A stretch of DNA of 64,000 bases from Agarophyton chilense (GCA_030374765.1 JARGXX010000117.1:1178001-1242000); one strand, 5' to 3'; counted from the first letter of the stretch, positions 45,419 through 55,547 are shown. Program-made: numbers and translations. The notes: generated by a model from the sequence alone, not told the origin.

Positions 45419-46031
45419 TGTAGTATTCTTAATTGTCGGAATGCCGATGGAAATTTTTTTTGGCTAAGTGTAATGATACTCATAAGTGGGTGCAACGGCT
45501 AGGATGAAGTTATGAAGCGCCACCCCGCAGAAGGTCCATGAGGTGGTATGTTACACGTGGGACCTCGGTCTGCCACAGCGCATCCGATTCGACCCTTTGT
45601 AGGGAAATACCGGATTGGCAACGGCACATATACTGTAATGAGTAGCCACGTGGCAACCATTATCCCGTACTGTAGAAAGGTTAACCGGCTAACTAAGTTT
45701 ATATCTAGATAGTATTATGTGCGGCGCTCACCCCTATGCACTGTACTTAAGGGAAAAGGCACCGACTCCAAAGTAAAGGAGACAACAAACGGGTTCACAA
45801 CTCACTTCTTCCTTGTTCAGGATTCCTTAACCGGAGATCCGGACAAGCTACAACAAGTAGTTGTCCTTTCAAAAGCTTCAACCACCCTCCCTGGCGAGTG
45901 GGGCCTTACAACCCCCATTCCAGCTGGCTAGTGTTGTGCTCTACCATACCTTCACCTTAGCCGCAAGCACCCATTCGGCAGTCCCAAATACTGTGGCAGG
46001 TGTCTGTTCTCTCCGTAGAGCGGATACCATA
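45419..46031 (+). repeat. solo LTR, El-0 family, inside the copia reverse transcriptase
   Basis: 613 bp starting TGTAGTATTCTTAATT and ending ATACCATA, with a perfect 5-bp target duplication GACCG (45414-45418 and 46032-46036). It aligns with the reverse complement of the El-0 LTR. It probably arose by LTR-LTR recombination that deleted the internal part of an element. Confidence 0.8.
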
Positions 46032-46230
46032 GACCGTATGCGGGAACCAAGATCTTCCAGACCTCTTCCAACGAGTCCGTCCAGTTACGCCGCGGTCTCA
46101 CGTATATGTAGCGTTTGATTGCACCGGCTTTGAGGTACGCGGACCTTATATTAATGGCCTCAATGCGAAAGTGGGGCATTACGACCATGGAGAGGAGAAG
46201 CCAAATTATGGGGAACTGTGCGGTGGCTGA

Positions 46231-47138
46231 TGAAGGACAATGCCCTTCAAGGGGGTTTCTTCCCAGGACTTAGAGATTTCACTTGCTTGAAGACTAGCTT
46301 GGTCTATGACAATCTGTACCGCTATTGCGTGCCGACGGCCGGTTAAAACCAGAAGTGAACACTGGTGGAACACGTGGACTGCACGGATGCCGACGCTCGA
46401 GTGCGAGGCGTGCCACACGTGGCCCGGATTCCACCTAATGGATAGTATTATTAAGAATTTTTTAGTATTTATTTAGCTACGCTATCGCTATTTAGTGTCT
46501 ATATTTCGGGTGCGCGCCCACTCTCAGGGGCCGCGCGCCACGCTACTTAGCGCCACGCCACGCTACTTAGGAGGTTGAGCACTGCTTTCCAGTAAACACC
46601 TTCTTGGGAGATCCCAAGGAGGGAGTCTCGGCTCTGAACTTTTCGCCTTCGGCGCGTCTTCACCGCATACTCCGTGAGCGCCCGTGGCACGTTGGTTCAT
46701 CCACCCCTCTGTCGACCAGAGTGCTACCACCACCGTGGGTTCATATTTAATCGCCGACACTTGTCGTAGTCTCGCCCCTGTATAGGGTTTCGCCCCCGTT
46801 TTTCTCTTGTTCTCCTTTTTGGCTCACGTGAATCGCCGCCTCACTCACCCCGCTCGCCCCCCTCATACGAGTGTTTCCTCGCTCTTTTTCCGACAATCGC
46901 CGTGATGCTGCTCCGCCTAGAATTGGTCACATCCCGGACTGTGCCGTACTCACCTAAACACTCTAGGTATATCCCGCCGGATTGGCCTCGGTCTTACACC
47001 CGACTTTGTCATGCCTTTCCAGAGTGGCTCTGTTTCTGTGCTCCGCCGGGACGCGTCTCCTCCGCCTGAGGCGTGTCTCTCAAGAGAGGAAGATCCCGAA
47101 CATCTTCGTGGTGTCTCCGCTCCAAGCGTTGTCCTACA
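46231..47138 (+). repeat. solo LTR, related to El-A, inside the copia reverse transcriptase
   Basis: 908 bp starting TGAAGGACAATGCCC and ending TTGTCCTACA, with a perfect 5-bp target duplication GCTGA (46226-46230 and 47139-47143). The tail (GAAGATCCCGAACATCTTCG) resembles that of the El-A LTR, but much of the body has diverged, so it is a sister family or an old copy. Confidence 0.85.
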
Positions 47139-47875
47139 GCTGAGTCCGATCGAAAAGACTCCTCTTTCTCCTTATCCTTGTTACCGTGCGTTACAAGACG
47201 GCATTTCAGTTTGAGCGTGCGGCTTTCGCCGTCATGATTGATTACGAAGAAATACTGAGACGAGATGAGGTTAGCGTCTCGGGGAAGAGAACGATCTGGA
47301 ACAGGTTTATACGCTTTCCTGTCTCGATAGGGCTTCTTTTCCTTCGCGGTTGCATTCTCCAGGAGCCACCGAGGGGCCGTCTGTAGTTTGTGTTCAGTCA
47401 ACGGTTCGTTTCCAAGAGTGTTGCGAAGGTCTTCGATTATAGACTGAGCGGAAAACTTGAGGGAGGTCGGGTTCGCTTTCAGGGTGGCATGGATGCCGAC
47501 ATCCTTCGAGGGTGCATTGAAGCTCATTGGCCATCCTGTTTTTGACAGATAGGCGACGTTGGCGGGGTGATCGTCCCATTCTGGAAAATCAGTGGGAAGA
47601 TTCTGGTCGATCTCATCGAAAAGAAAGGGTTCTACGTCGGTCGTGACCACTATTGGGTCTGGAACAGTTTGAAGGCCATTTTCCCTGCCTATTTCAGCTT
47701 CTTCTTCCGAAACGGCTTCGGGTAAGAGATTGGAGCCGAGCTTGAGACGCTCAAGATCTTTCAAAAGCGGGTTGCTTGGCCGAAGACGAAGGTATTCGTA
47801 GCCGACAACGTATGTGTTTCCATCTAGAGATTGATCGGAGGAGACAGATGCTGGGTGATCGTAGGACTCCTTCAC

Positions 47876-48830
47876 ATACCCTTGCTGCCAGACGCCGCGC
47901 TTTTGACCTTTCTAAAAGAAGAATACTGGAGTTTCGGGGACGAGCAGTGTTCTCGACAAGGCTTTGCTATCTTTCGACCTGAGAAAGCGATGCAGAGCAT
48001 GGCGCGTAGTTCGCTCCATTTAGGCAGAAGTTATATTATCCTTGATGGGACTTTTGGGTAGGCCAGATATCTAAGGCGTATACCCACGAGCGAGTTCGAA
48101 ACAGGACAATAGGTTCAATCCCTGTAGAACGTTCCTGAGAAAGGCTGCCTTGGTAACAATCTCATGGTCAGAAAGTGCCGGGGTACCGCGTGACAAAGCA
48201 TATTGGTGATCCTGTATCATTCGTTGGATGAGATAACGAAGTGACACATGAGACGATTCTACGATATCAACCTTGTTGTGTTTCCCTGCAGGTCGGGCAG
48301 AAAACTTGATGTTGTTTTCCGCGCGGAGGAGCATGATGCCGTCGTTATCGAATTTCGGATCTCCAGAGAGCTTCTTAGGAGGGCTGTGGATAGAGATCCA
48401 GTGTGCGTATATCAAACGTTTCGCCTCTTTCATTGAGCGTAAGAACGACAGAACCGCTACACTGAGTCAAGTGGCGGCGTTTTTCATGTGCAGTATGGGA
48501 AGGTTTCCCAATTCTGCTACACACATGATGTCTATCTGAAGATGGTCATTAAACTACTTCAGGAGACGAGAGAAGGATAGCTTCCTTGACGCAAGGGGGC
48601 GACTAGTCCTTTTCCAACTAGTCCAGTTGTTGAAAGCTTCGTCGAGTAGCGACGCCAGTGTGGGCGATAGCACTTTCGCTCGCCGACAAAGCTGCTTCAT
48701 CTCTTTGGGACTCATATGAGTGTATAGGTCAAACCTCTCAGTGAAAAGATCTTCATCCTTGATTACGTCGGGTTGCTTTACAATAGTTTGTTCGGCTCTA
48801 CTGAGAAATGCCTTCATTGATAGCGTTGAA
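47876..48830 (-). pseudogene. copia integrase relic
   Basis: This lies between protease and reverse transcriptase. Open fragments at 48817-48554 (a helical segment containing SPKEMKQLCRRAKVLSPTL) and 48433-48071 (MKEAKRLIYAHWISIHSPP, then a basic segment) are separated by stops and frameshifts. I infer integrase from the position; the individual catalytic residues are not clear to me. Confidence 0.45.
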
Positions 48831-48954
48831 GAAGAAACAAAGAGAAGAGGGGTACGTCTGGATAGTTCTTTTCCTGTACAGTATGTTCCCAGAAGAATCT
48901 CCTAAGGTCCAGCGATACCCTGTGGCACGCGTATTTGGTTCGACTTCCCAAGAA

Positions 48955-49357
48955 TATCGGATCAAGAAAGAATCTCGTTTCCGAGAAGATTGAGGCCATC
49001 ACCAAGAACGACATAAAAGGGAATGGAAAAGCTTGAAGCGTATTCATCCTGGCCAGTGAAGATCCACTTCGCGAATACGGGATTCGCGTCAGCGCAGAAC
49101 TTCCCGAAGCCGTGCAGAAACGGATCACCATCAAGAGAGTAAAGGTTGAGATCTATGCGTAGAATTGAAAAGAACTGAGAGATCGACTGCAATCTACCAA
49201 CATTTTTTGGACACCATGGATCAACAATTGAGTTTGGATCCTTTGCCGAGTGTATGTCCGAGTAGACTTCACTCCCAGCCGTTAGCAACGACTGTTTTGT
49301 GAGGGGTTGAAGCCCGATCGAAAATCCTTTTCGTCATCCTTTTGAGGCTTGTCTGGT
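48955..49357 (-). pseudogene. copia protease relic
   Basis: On the minus strand, SLKRMTKRIFDRASTPHKTV leads to NSIVDPWCPKNVGRLQ and then SIPFYVVLGDGLNLLGNEI. This matches copia proteases (a VD-G-P--V-G active site and a terminal DGLNLLG). The active site reads D-P-W where D-S/T-G is expected. El-A interrupts the frame upstream at 49358. Confidence 0.6.
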
Positions 49358-50222
49358 TGAAGAGCAACGTCCTCCAGGGAGGTTTTTGGGGACTTAAGTT
49401 TTTTCCGGAGCCTCCGGCGTGCAACCTCGTTATGAGTAGGAGTAATCCGTTTTCACGGCGATGGCCGGAACGCCGGTGATGCACCGGCGGGACCGGGTGC
49501 CATACACGTGGCCGCAGCGCCCGCGCGACACGTGGCCGCCAGATTGGCCCCTTTGTGAGAAAGACATTTAACTATTTAGGATAGACTTTATTTATTCTAT
49601 TCTACGGTGACTACAGTACTTAGGCCGCCGGCCTTGCGGCCGCCGGTCCAGTAAAGTCTCCACAATAAGGGTGATCTTGGTCTTCCAGATCTTGGCTCTG
49701 GGTCTAACCGCCTGCGCGGATATACAACTCCTTACGGAGGGATTTCCCGTGGTGCACGGCTTCCCAACCCCCTTGGACGTTCAAGCAGCCTTCGTGTGTT
49801 GGGTATCTATTCCCACTTTCGTGGTTCCGCCCGTGTATATTGTTTGCTACACCCGGCAGTGCCAGCTATTCCCGAGTCCCCTCTTGTGACTCGTGGTCAA
49901 CCTCGCCCTCTTGCCTCCGTTCCCATTTTCCTTCTCCTTTCCTCCCCTTTATTGGGCAATTGCCGCTCTTGCGGCTCGCACTAACACCTGTCGTGCTCGC
50001 CACTCTCGTGGGTTTTGCCTCCTCACAGGATACGCAAGCACCGCATTACGCGGATATTCTCGGCTTCTTTCAGCCTCCCTGCGCCCGTCGCGACGGTTCG
50101 GCTCCGGCTTACACCCGGCATTGCGCGCCAATCCCCGGGAGGACTCTACCGCGCCGGTTACCTCGTGAGAGAAAGATCCGGACGTCTTCGTGGGTTTTCC
50201 CCCTTGGGGGCATTGTCCTACA
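49358..50222 (+). repeat. 5' LTR of El-A
   Basis: 865 bp, TGAAGAGCAACG to ATTGTCCTACA. It carries GC-rich palindromes such as GGCCGCCGGCCTTGCGGCCG and CACGTGG repeats. In its first 381 bp I count 12 differences from the 3' LTR of El-A. Confidence 0.9.
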
Positions 50223-50225
50223 AAT

Positions 50226-50243
50226 TGGTCTCCCGACTTAGAA
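50226..50243 (+). other. primer-binding site of El-A
   Basis: TGGTCTCCCGACTTAGAA, three bases after the LTR. The implied primer tRNA ends TTCTAAGTCGGGAGACCA. I cannot name the tRNA. Confidence 0.75.
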
Positions 50244-50345
50244 GTCAAGACCGCTTGTGTCCTCTCTGAGGTTGTTTTCCGTTTAACGGGTTTTCTCCGG
50301 TCTCACCGGTTTGCTTTCTATTCTTCCGTCGAGACGGTGTGGCCA

Positions 50346-52457
50346 ATGCCAAGGAAACCGCCTAGCATGGAGCCTCCTGCAACACGCAGCCGTTCCTGCC
50401 AGAGCGGTAATGCCAGGGGCACTGATGTTCCGCAGGCCCTGGCTCCAACACCGGCTTCCCGGGAGATACCGGTCACGGGCACTGAAGACCCGCAGCCCGA
50501 TTCCGGGTTAACGACCGTCGCAACGGTGGTTTCTCCGCCTCCGCGGTTGGTCGACCAAGCGTGGGTTGTATGCTTGGAAGAGCAGCTCCGCTCCCTGCGG
50601 GCTGCTCACAATACCCTCTCGAGGGAATTCACCTCTTTACGAGGAAGCCTCGCTAACCCCCCTACGAGTGAGTTAGCCGAGGATATCCGCGTATTGCGGT
50701 CGGACGTCAATACACTACTCGAGTGTTCTGGCGCTCCGTCTTCCTTCGCAGAAGGTATGGAGAATCGCTTCAAGCGTCTCAGAAGCCGACTTGAGTCGGT
50801 CGAGAGGACGTTAACCTCGCCCGCGGACGCGGCTAGACCGGTTGTCTCTCATGGAGAGACCCAGTCGCGGAACCGGAAGAGCCGGAAGAACCGGGATTCT
50901 AACCGTAAGCACGGACACCCGTCCGACTCATCATCTGAGTCGGACGGTAAACCGAGTGACTCGGAGAGTTCCGATTCGTCGGTGAGCGATGACCCACAGG
51001 ATCGTTATGGGCGCTCTTTCCGCTCAAAGCGGTCCTCTGCCACCTACGGGGCCATCCGGTCGCGCCCCAAGGGTCGGCGACCTCCGGGCCTCAAACCCTT
51101 GAAGCCCACCAACCCTGTGTACAGGACACTCCTGTCCTACCGGTATTACCGGCTAGAAGATTCCTCTTTAGGTCGGACACCGCTTGACACGGGTAAAGTG
51201 AAAGACTGCATCAAGCGGATGCAGCTTTCACTTCGTAACCAGTCGTTTACTGGGGATGATCCAATTCTGGTCTTGGATTTCCTACACCGCTTTGTAGCGG
51301 AAGCCGATATACTCGGAATGAACGAAGGACAAGCCTACGTGGCGCTACCCTACTTTCTACGGGGTGTCGCTGAAGATCAGTTTTTGTCGGTTCGGGGCTC
51401 GTCGCGAACCTTCGGAGGAGGTGTGACCTGCTGGCCCGAGGCCGTGCAGTACCTCCTGCGTTCCTACGCAACCAACTCCGCGATACAAGCGGCGATACTC
51501 GCTTTGCGAGACACTCGACAACGCTCCGGCGAGCTCGAGACTGATTACTCGGTACGGCTGAATAAGGCTTTCCACCGTTGTGGTAATGTATACCCCGCTG
51601 GGGAACGCTGTACGATGTTCATTGATGGCTTGGATCCAGCCATCAAGACTCTTGTCGCCCGTTACAGGGAACAAGAGCCGAAGGTGACCTACCTTGAACT
51701 CGTACAGTTTGCCCGCGCAGAGGGAGATGCACTACGTGCACGCAGTCCGGGAACCCGGTCGAAGGCCGCTAAGGCATTGCTGCTTGAGTCGGACTGTTCT
51801 TCACCGTCATTTGCGACGGATGGCATCCCCAAACAGGGTTATGACCATATGAATGTCATCCATCACGATAGTTTATCTATTCCGACAACGGAATTACCGT
51901 CTACGACGGATGGCTCGGTTGACTCAACCGCAAGGGACACGGAGAACGGGAAGGTCTTTTATCTTAATGACCGCCGCACTCCAGCCCCCCGTATGGCGTA
52001 CTCGAACGGAATGACACGAAGTCAGCGCCCTGGGTGGGTTGGAAACCGGGAACCCGGAAGATACACCGATGCTCGGAATGCCGTACCGCGAAACGCGGAA
52101 GTGACGTTGGTGTGCCACTTGTGCTACGAGCGCGGGCACACCTCCCCGCAATGCCTTTTATCGCTACGCGATATGGTGCGAGTGGTGGATAATTACGAAG
52201 CCCTCTCCCCGCAGGAGAAGGGCTCCGTGCCACTCACGTCATATCTCCGCGCGAAGACGGACTTCCCCAACGCATTGGCTCACACTCCGAATTCTCGGTA
52301 CAAACCGGCTCAGCCGGCATGCGCCGCACCAGCGCCAAACCACGCTGGTGGATCTCAACCCGCTCCTGCGGTAGCTACCGTGCAACGGAATCATGCACTC
52401 GTTGCCGAGGAAGTCGGGCCTTCGCCCGACCAGGACCCTGTACAGGGAAAAGAATAG
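50346..52457 (+). CDS. Gag of El-A
   Basis: 703 residues from the first in-frame ATG (MPRKPPSMEPPATRSRSCQS). Residues 70-165 form a coiled-coil-like segment (CLEEQLRSLRAAHNTLSREF). A basic, then Ser/Asp-rich stretch follows (KSRKNRDSNRKHGH...). The capsid-like core contains NQSFTGDDPILVLDFLHRFV and RYREQEPKVTYLELVQFARA. At residues 590-603 is a CCHC zinc knuckle (CHLCYERGHTSPQC), which binds RNA. Gag forms the particle that packages the element RNA. The frame is intact. It ends in TAG just after a -1 slippery heptamer. Confidence 0.88.
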   Translation: MPRKPPSMEPPATRSRSCQSGNARGTDVPQALAPTPASREIPVTGTEDPQPDSGLTTVATVVSPPPRLVDQAWVVCLEEQLRSLRAAHNTLSREFTSLRGSLANPPTSELAEDIRVLRSDVNTLLECSGAPSSFAEGMENRFKRLRSRLESVERTLTSPADAARPVVSHGETQSRNRKSRKNRDSNRKHGHPSDSSSESDGKPSDSESSDSSVSDDPQDRYGRSFRSKRSSATYGAIRSRPKGRRPPGLKPLKPTNPVYRTLLSYRYYRLEDSSLGRTPLDTGKVKDCIKRMQLSLRNQSFTGDDPILVLDFLHRFVAEADILGMNEGQAYVALPYFLRGVAEDQFLSVRGSSRTFGGGVTCWPEAVQYLLRSYATNSAIQAAILALRDTRQRSGELETDYSVRLNKAFHRCGNVYPAGERCTMFIDGLDPAIKTLVARYREQEPKVTYLELVQFARAEGDALRARSPGTRSKAAKALLLESDCSSPSFATDGIPKQGYDHMNVIHHDSLSIPTTELPSTTDGSVDSTARDTENGKVFYLNDRRTPAPRMAYSNGMTRSQRPGWVGNREPGRYTDARNAVPRNAEVTLVCHLCYERGHTSPQCLLSLRDMVRVVDNYEALSPQEKGSVPLTSYLRAKTDFPNALAHTPNSRYKPAQPACAAPAPNHAGGSQPAPAVATVQRNHALVAEEVGPSPDQDPVQGKE

Positions 52458-53443
52458 AGGGAGTCTCCCCTTCGGGAGAGGCGTCCTCAGAGTTGAGGCT
52501 GACGACGCCCGAGGCGCCGATGCCTCGCTCCCCGGTGAAAATCCTGACAAGGAAGGACACCGCAGACGCGGACTCTAAACACCTCGGTGTTTTGCGTCGA
52601 CCGTGGATACGGATTAGAAATAACCGGATCCCGGATAGAGTCTTGGTAATGGCCAAGCGTAACTACAAGGTTTACGCTGACCTTGGTCTGCACACGCAGT
52701 TTATGGTGAGACACCTCACTGTCCTGGATACAGGTGCTGGGCCGAACTTTATTGTGGAATCGGTTTTACCCCCGCCATTGCGGTCACTCATCCGTTCTGA
52801 AACGGTACCCGACGTGTCGGACGCCAATAACAACCCGTTGAAAACGGCTGGTGTGATCGACCTGGTCGTCAGGCTAGGGCGGATGGTGGTTCAACTAACT
52901 TTTATTGTGTCCCGCTCGCTGGCCGCGCCAGTTATACTGGGATGTGACTACTGCGACAGGTTTGTCGACGCCATCCGCCCACACCTTAAGCAGGTGGAAC
53001 TTGAGGACGGATCGACCGTCCCCATTGTTCGTCAACCGCTGAAGCGGGCATCGAGGAAACACGTTCCTCTACCTGCTGCGCAGGAACCCACACCGGCGAA
53101 CCGGGATTCTACGAAGCTACGCGTTGCCTCGTCAGTCACCATACCCCCGGAGAGCCAGGTTATGGTTTCAGTCAATTCCCGTCAACACGGTCTTCGGGTT
53201 GTTCAGCCCTTGCCCTCGTTGTACGAGAAATTTCAGTTAACCGTTGCGAACGGAATCGTGCAAGTCACGCCGAATTCCCCTTTCAGGGTGTTGGTTGCCA
53301 ATCTGGGAAAGGCTCCCCAGACGCTGGCAAAGAACCAAGTCATTGGGTCTGTGACGCCGCACCCGCTCGCGATGCTCCCTACAAAGGTGACGGCTGCCCG
53401 GTGCAGAAACCTCCGGGGAGGCACAGCAGTTGGCGCTCGATAA
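52319..53443 (+). CDS. aspartic protease domain of El-A Pol
   Basis: The ORF overlaps gag by 139 bases in the -1 frame and is probably entered by frameshifting at 52445, so the ATG at 52319 need not be used. LTVLDTGAGPNFIVESVLPP carries the DTGA active site (Asp codon at 52727), and APVILGCDYCDRF is the conserved strand near the protease C-terminus. The segment after it (TIPPESQVMVSVNSRQHGLR) links to reverse transcriptase. The protease would mature Gag and Pol. The ORF ends at TAA 53441-53443, 53 bases into the overlap with the reverse transcriptase frame. Confidence 0.82.
   Translation: MRRTSAKPRWWISTRSCGSYRATESCTRCRGSRAFARPGPCTGKRIEGVSPSGEASSELRLTTPEAPMPRSPVKILTRKDTADADSKHLGVLRRPWIRIRNNRIPDRVLVMAKRNYKVYADLGLHTQFMVRHLTVLDTGAGPNFIVESVLPPPLRSLIRSETVPDVSDANNNPLKTAGVIDLVVRLGRMVVQLTFIVSRSLAAPVILGCDYCDRFVDAIRPHLKQVELEDGSTVPIVRQPLKRASRKHVPLPAAQEPTPANRDSTKLRVASSVTIPPESQVMVSVNSRQHGLRVVQPLPSLYEKFQLTVANGIVQVTPNSPFRVLVANLGKAPQTLAKNQVIGSVTPHPLAMLPTKVTAARCRNLRGGTAVGAR
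52445..52479 (+). promoter_or_regulatory. predicted -1 ribosomal frameshift signal
   Basis: In the Gag frame the codons are CAG GGA AAA GAA TAG, giving the heptamer G GGA AAA (52445-52451), a canonical X XXY YYZ slippery site. Twelve bases later a 6-bp stem TCTCCC/GGGAGA with a CTTC loop (52464-52479) can form. The -1 frame is exactly that of the protease ORF. El-1 keeps a decayed version of the same arrangement at about 9837-9880. Confidence 0.65.
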
Positions 53444-55304
53444 AACCGCCAAAACGGATGCATTTCCGACCTCGTCGGTTCCCACACCTGACACCAGGGC
53501 ACAGCCTACGAGCTACGATAAGATAGACCCGATCAAGGCCCTCGAGGACCTGGACCTGAGTCATGTACCGGTCTCACACCGGGACCGCTTACGCGGAATG
53601 CTACGCGAGTTTACCACAATGTGGGACGGCTCACTGGGTGAGATCAATACAACCGAACATCGGATAGACTTGCTACCGGACGCACGTCCGGTTGCACAAC
53701 CCCCTTACAGGGCGGGACCGAAAGCTCGGGAGGAGGAAGAATTTCAGGTGGACAAGATGCTCCGTGCTGGAGTCATCGAGCCCGCCCAATCTCCTTGGGC
53801 TTCACCAGTGGTGCTGGCCCTCAAGGCTGACGGCACGTGGCGGTTTTGCGTTGACTACCACCGCCTCAATGCCGTCACCGTGAGGGACACCTACCCGATC
53901 CCGCGCATGGACGAGGGTATAGACTCGCTCGGGGACGCTACCGTGTTTACGGCTCTGGATGCTAACTGGGGCTACTGGCAAGTCCCAGTCCGGGAAGAGG
54001 ACCGAGACAAAACCGCGTTTCTTTGCCACTCGGGTTCCTACCGCTTCAAGCGGATGCCGTTTGGTTTAGCCAATGCACCGGCCACCTTTCAAAGGGCAAT
54101 AGACATACTGATGTCGCGTTTCAAGTGGCGCACGTGCCTTGTCTACTTGGACAACATCATTGTCTTTTCCAGAAACCTGGACGATCACCTGACCCACGTG
54201 CGGGACGTGATGACCGTACTGCGAGACGCAGGAATAACCCTCAAGTTGAGGAAGTGCGAGTTCTTCACCGACACGGTGAAGTATCTCGGGCACGTCATCC
54301 GTCCAGGACGGTTAATGATCGAACAAGTTCGTATCAAGTCCCTCGCCGAGGCGAAGGAGCCCCGTACTCAAACGGAGCTACGATCCTTTTTAGGTCTGGT
54401 CAACGTCTATCGACGGTTTATACCGAGTTTCTCGGATATCGCCGCTCCGCTAAACGCGCTACTGCGAAAGGGCCAGCCACCGAAGCTCGCGCCATTTACC
54501 ACCGATCAGTCGGAATCTTTTCGCTGCTCGATTAAGGCAGTTACGACAGCTCCCATCCTATCCTTGCCCAAACCTGGGCTTCCCTACTCCATCGACACCG
54601 ACGCCAGCGACCACCAGGTGGGCTGCGCACTGTTCCAAACCACCCCCGAGGGGAAACGCAAACCAATTGGCTATTGGTCCCGCACGCTGAACGTCCACGA
54701 GCGCAACTACTCGGTCTCCGAGAAGGAGTGTCTCGCAGTGGTCTGGGCGCTATCCACTCTGCGCCCATACCTCATGGGCGTTCATTTCACCGTATACACG
54801 GACCATGCCTCGTTGAGGTGGCTGCTGAACATCGCAGATCCTTCTGGCCGCTTAATGCGGTGGCGCCTCCGCTTAGCGGAATTCGACTTCGAGGTCGTCT
54901 ACAAAAAGGGTGTCCAGAACACCCAAGCAGACGCCCTCTCTCGATTACCTACGACAGATGAAGCACTTGCCGACCCAGAGGTCGACGAGATCCCGTGCTT
55001 TACCTTGGAAAGGGAAACACCGACGGAGTCAGATTGGCCCGAAACCGGGAAAGACACCATGGAAATGGATGAGCTACTCGCAGCGCGCGAGAATGAAACA
55101 CCCGTACCCGTGGCACCATGGCTAAGAAGCCCCGCCGTGGTACCGCACCCCTCACGGGGTCTCTCCGATACACCGACTTTATCGGAACCACCGGCAATGC
55201 CGGAAACACATGGCCCTCGCTGCCAGCTACCCTTACGGGCGCCGCGCAGCGGTATTTATACCCGCCATGCGGTTAGCCCACCATCACCCGTCGCTCCGTC
55301 TTAG
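53430..55304 (+). CDS. reverse transcriptase-RNase H of El-A, altered active site
   Basis: The frame is open from 53391 and has no early ATG, so it must be reached from the protease frame (+1 shift) or is separated from it by a mutation. The fingers and palm motifs are intact: SPWASPVVLALKADGTWRFC, VDYHRLNAVTVRDTYPIPRM, FKRMPFGLANAPATFQRAID. The active site reads CLVYLDNIIVFSRN (54144-54155), with Asn in place of the second Asp of YxDD. RNase H is complete: YSIDTDASDHQVGCALF, SEKECLAVVWAL, YTDHASLRWLLN, TQADALSRLP. After about 54990 comes a Pro/Ser/Glu-rich tail and TAG, with no integrase. Confidence 0.85.
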   Translation: MALDKTAKTDAFPTSSVPTPDTRAQPTSYDKIDPIKALEDLDLSHVPVSHRDRLRGMLREFTTMWDGSLGEINTTEHRIDLLPDARPVAQPPYRAGPKAREEEEFQVDKMLRAGVIEPAQSPWASPVVLALKADGTWRFCVDYHRLNAVTVRDTYPIPRMDEGIDSLGDATVFTALDANWGYWQVPVREEDRDKTAFLCHSGSYRFKRMPFGLANAPATFQRAIDILMSRFKWRTCLVYLDNIIVFSRNLDDHLTHVRDVMTVLRDAGITLKLRKCEFFTDTVKYLGHVIRPGRLMIEQVRIKSLAEAKEPRTQTELRSFLGLVNVYRRFIPSFSDIAAPLNALLRKGQPPKLAPFTTDQSESFRCSIKAVTTAPILSLPKPGLPYSIDTDASDHQVGCALFQTTPEGKRKPIGYWSRTLNVHERNYSVSEKECLAVVWALSTLRPYLMGVHFTVYTDHASLRWLLNIADPSGRLMRWRLRLAEFDFEVVYKKGVQNTQADALSRLPTTDEALADPEVDEIPCFTLERETPTESDWPETGKDTMEMDELLAARENETPVPVAPWLRSPAVVPHPSRGLSDTPTLSEPPAMPETHGPRCQLPLRAPRSGIYTRHAVSPPSPVAPS

Positions 55305-55547
55305 GAGGGAGAGGGGACCCGCTCAATCGCGGAAGCATCGCCGTCGCAACGGAAGTTTAACCGGACACCCCGGGCAAGGCCCCCGAGCGGGCATCCGGCA
55401 TCGTCGCCGGACGTTACTCCGCTCCCACGGGACGCGGCGGTCAATCCGACCGCCACGCAACCCCGAAAGGGGAACCGAAGCGCTCGAAGACCCGAAGCCC
55501 GGAAGCGAGACCCTACGGACGCTCCGCATCGCGTGGAAGTAACTTAG

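Larger units (their letters stand above)
44290..47875 (-). pseudogene. copia reverse transcriptase-RNase H, split by two solo LTRs
   Basis: Minus strand: the integrase C-terminal/RT N-terminal segment at 47875-47143 (DANLISSQYFFVINHDGESR, LKCRLVTHGNKDK), the palm region at 46188-46032 (INIRSAYLKAGAIKRYIYVR, VWKILVPAYG), then 45413-44290 with PVESGRLWQLCVEVWLLNHG, LAKVVDDMLFAG (active site VVDD) and RNase H (INFSDAATGTTSY, SSAGAEILAAALAADRA). Removing each solo LTR with one target duplication leaves an uninterrupted frame, so both insertions hit an open gene. The end decays after about 44500. Confidence 0.75.
44280..49357 (-). mobile_element. Ty1/copia element carrying nested insertions
   Basis: Minus strand, in order from 49357 down: aspartic protease, integrase, reverse transcriptase, RNase H. 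This is the Ty1/copia order. Two solo LTRs (46231-47138 and 45419-46031) sit inside it with perfect 5-bp duplications. Its gag side is cut at 49358 by El-A; the remainder is expected beyond the right edge of the window. The reverse transcriptase is nearly open once the solo LTRs are discounted, while the integrase part has decayed. Confidence 0.8.
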
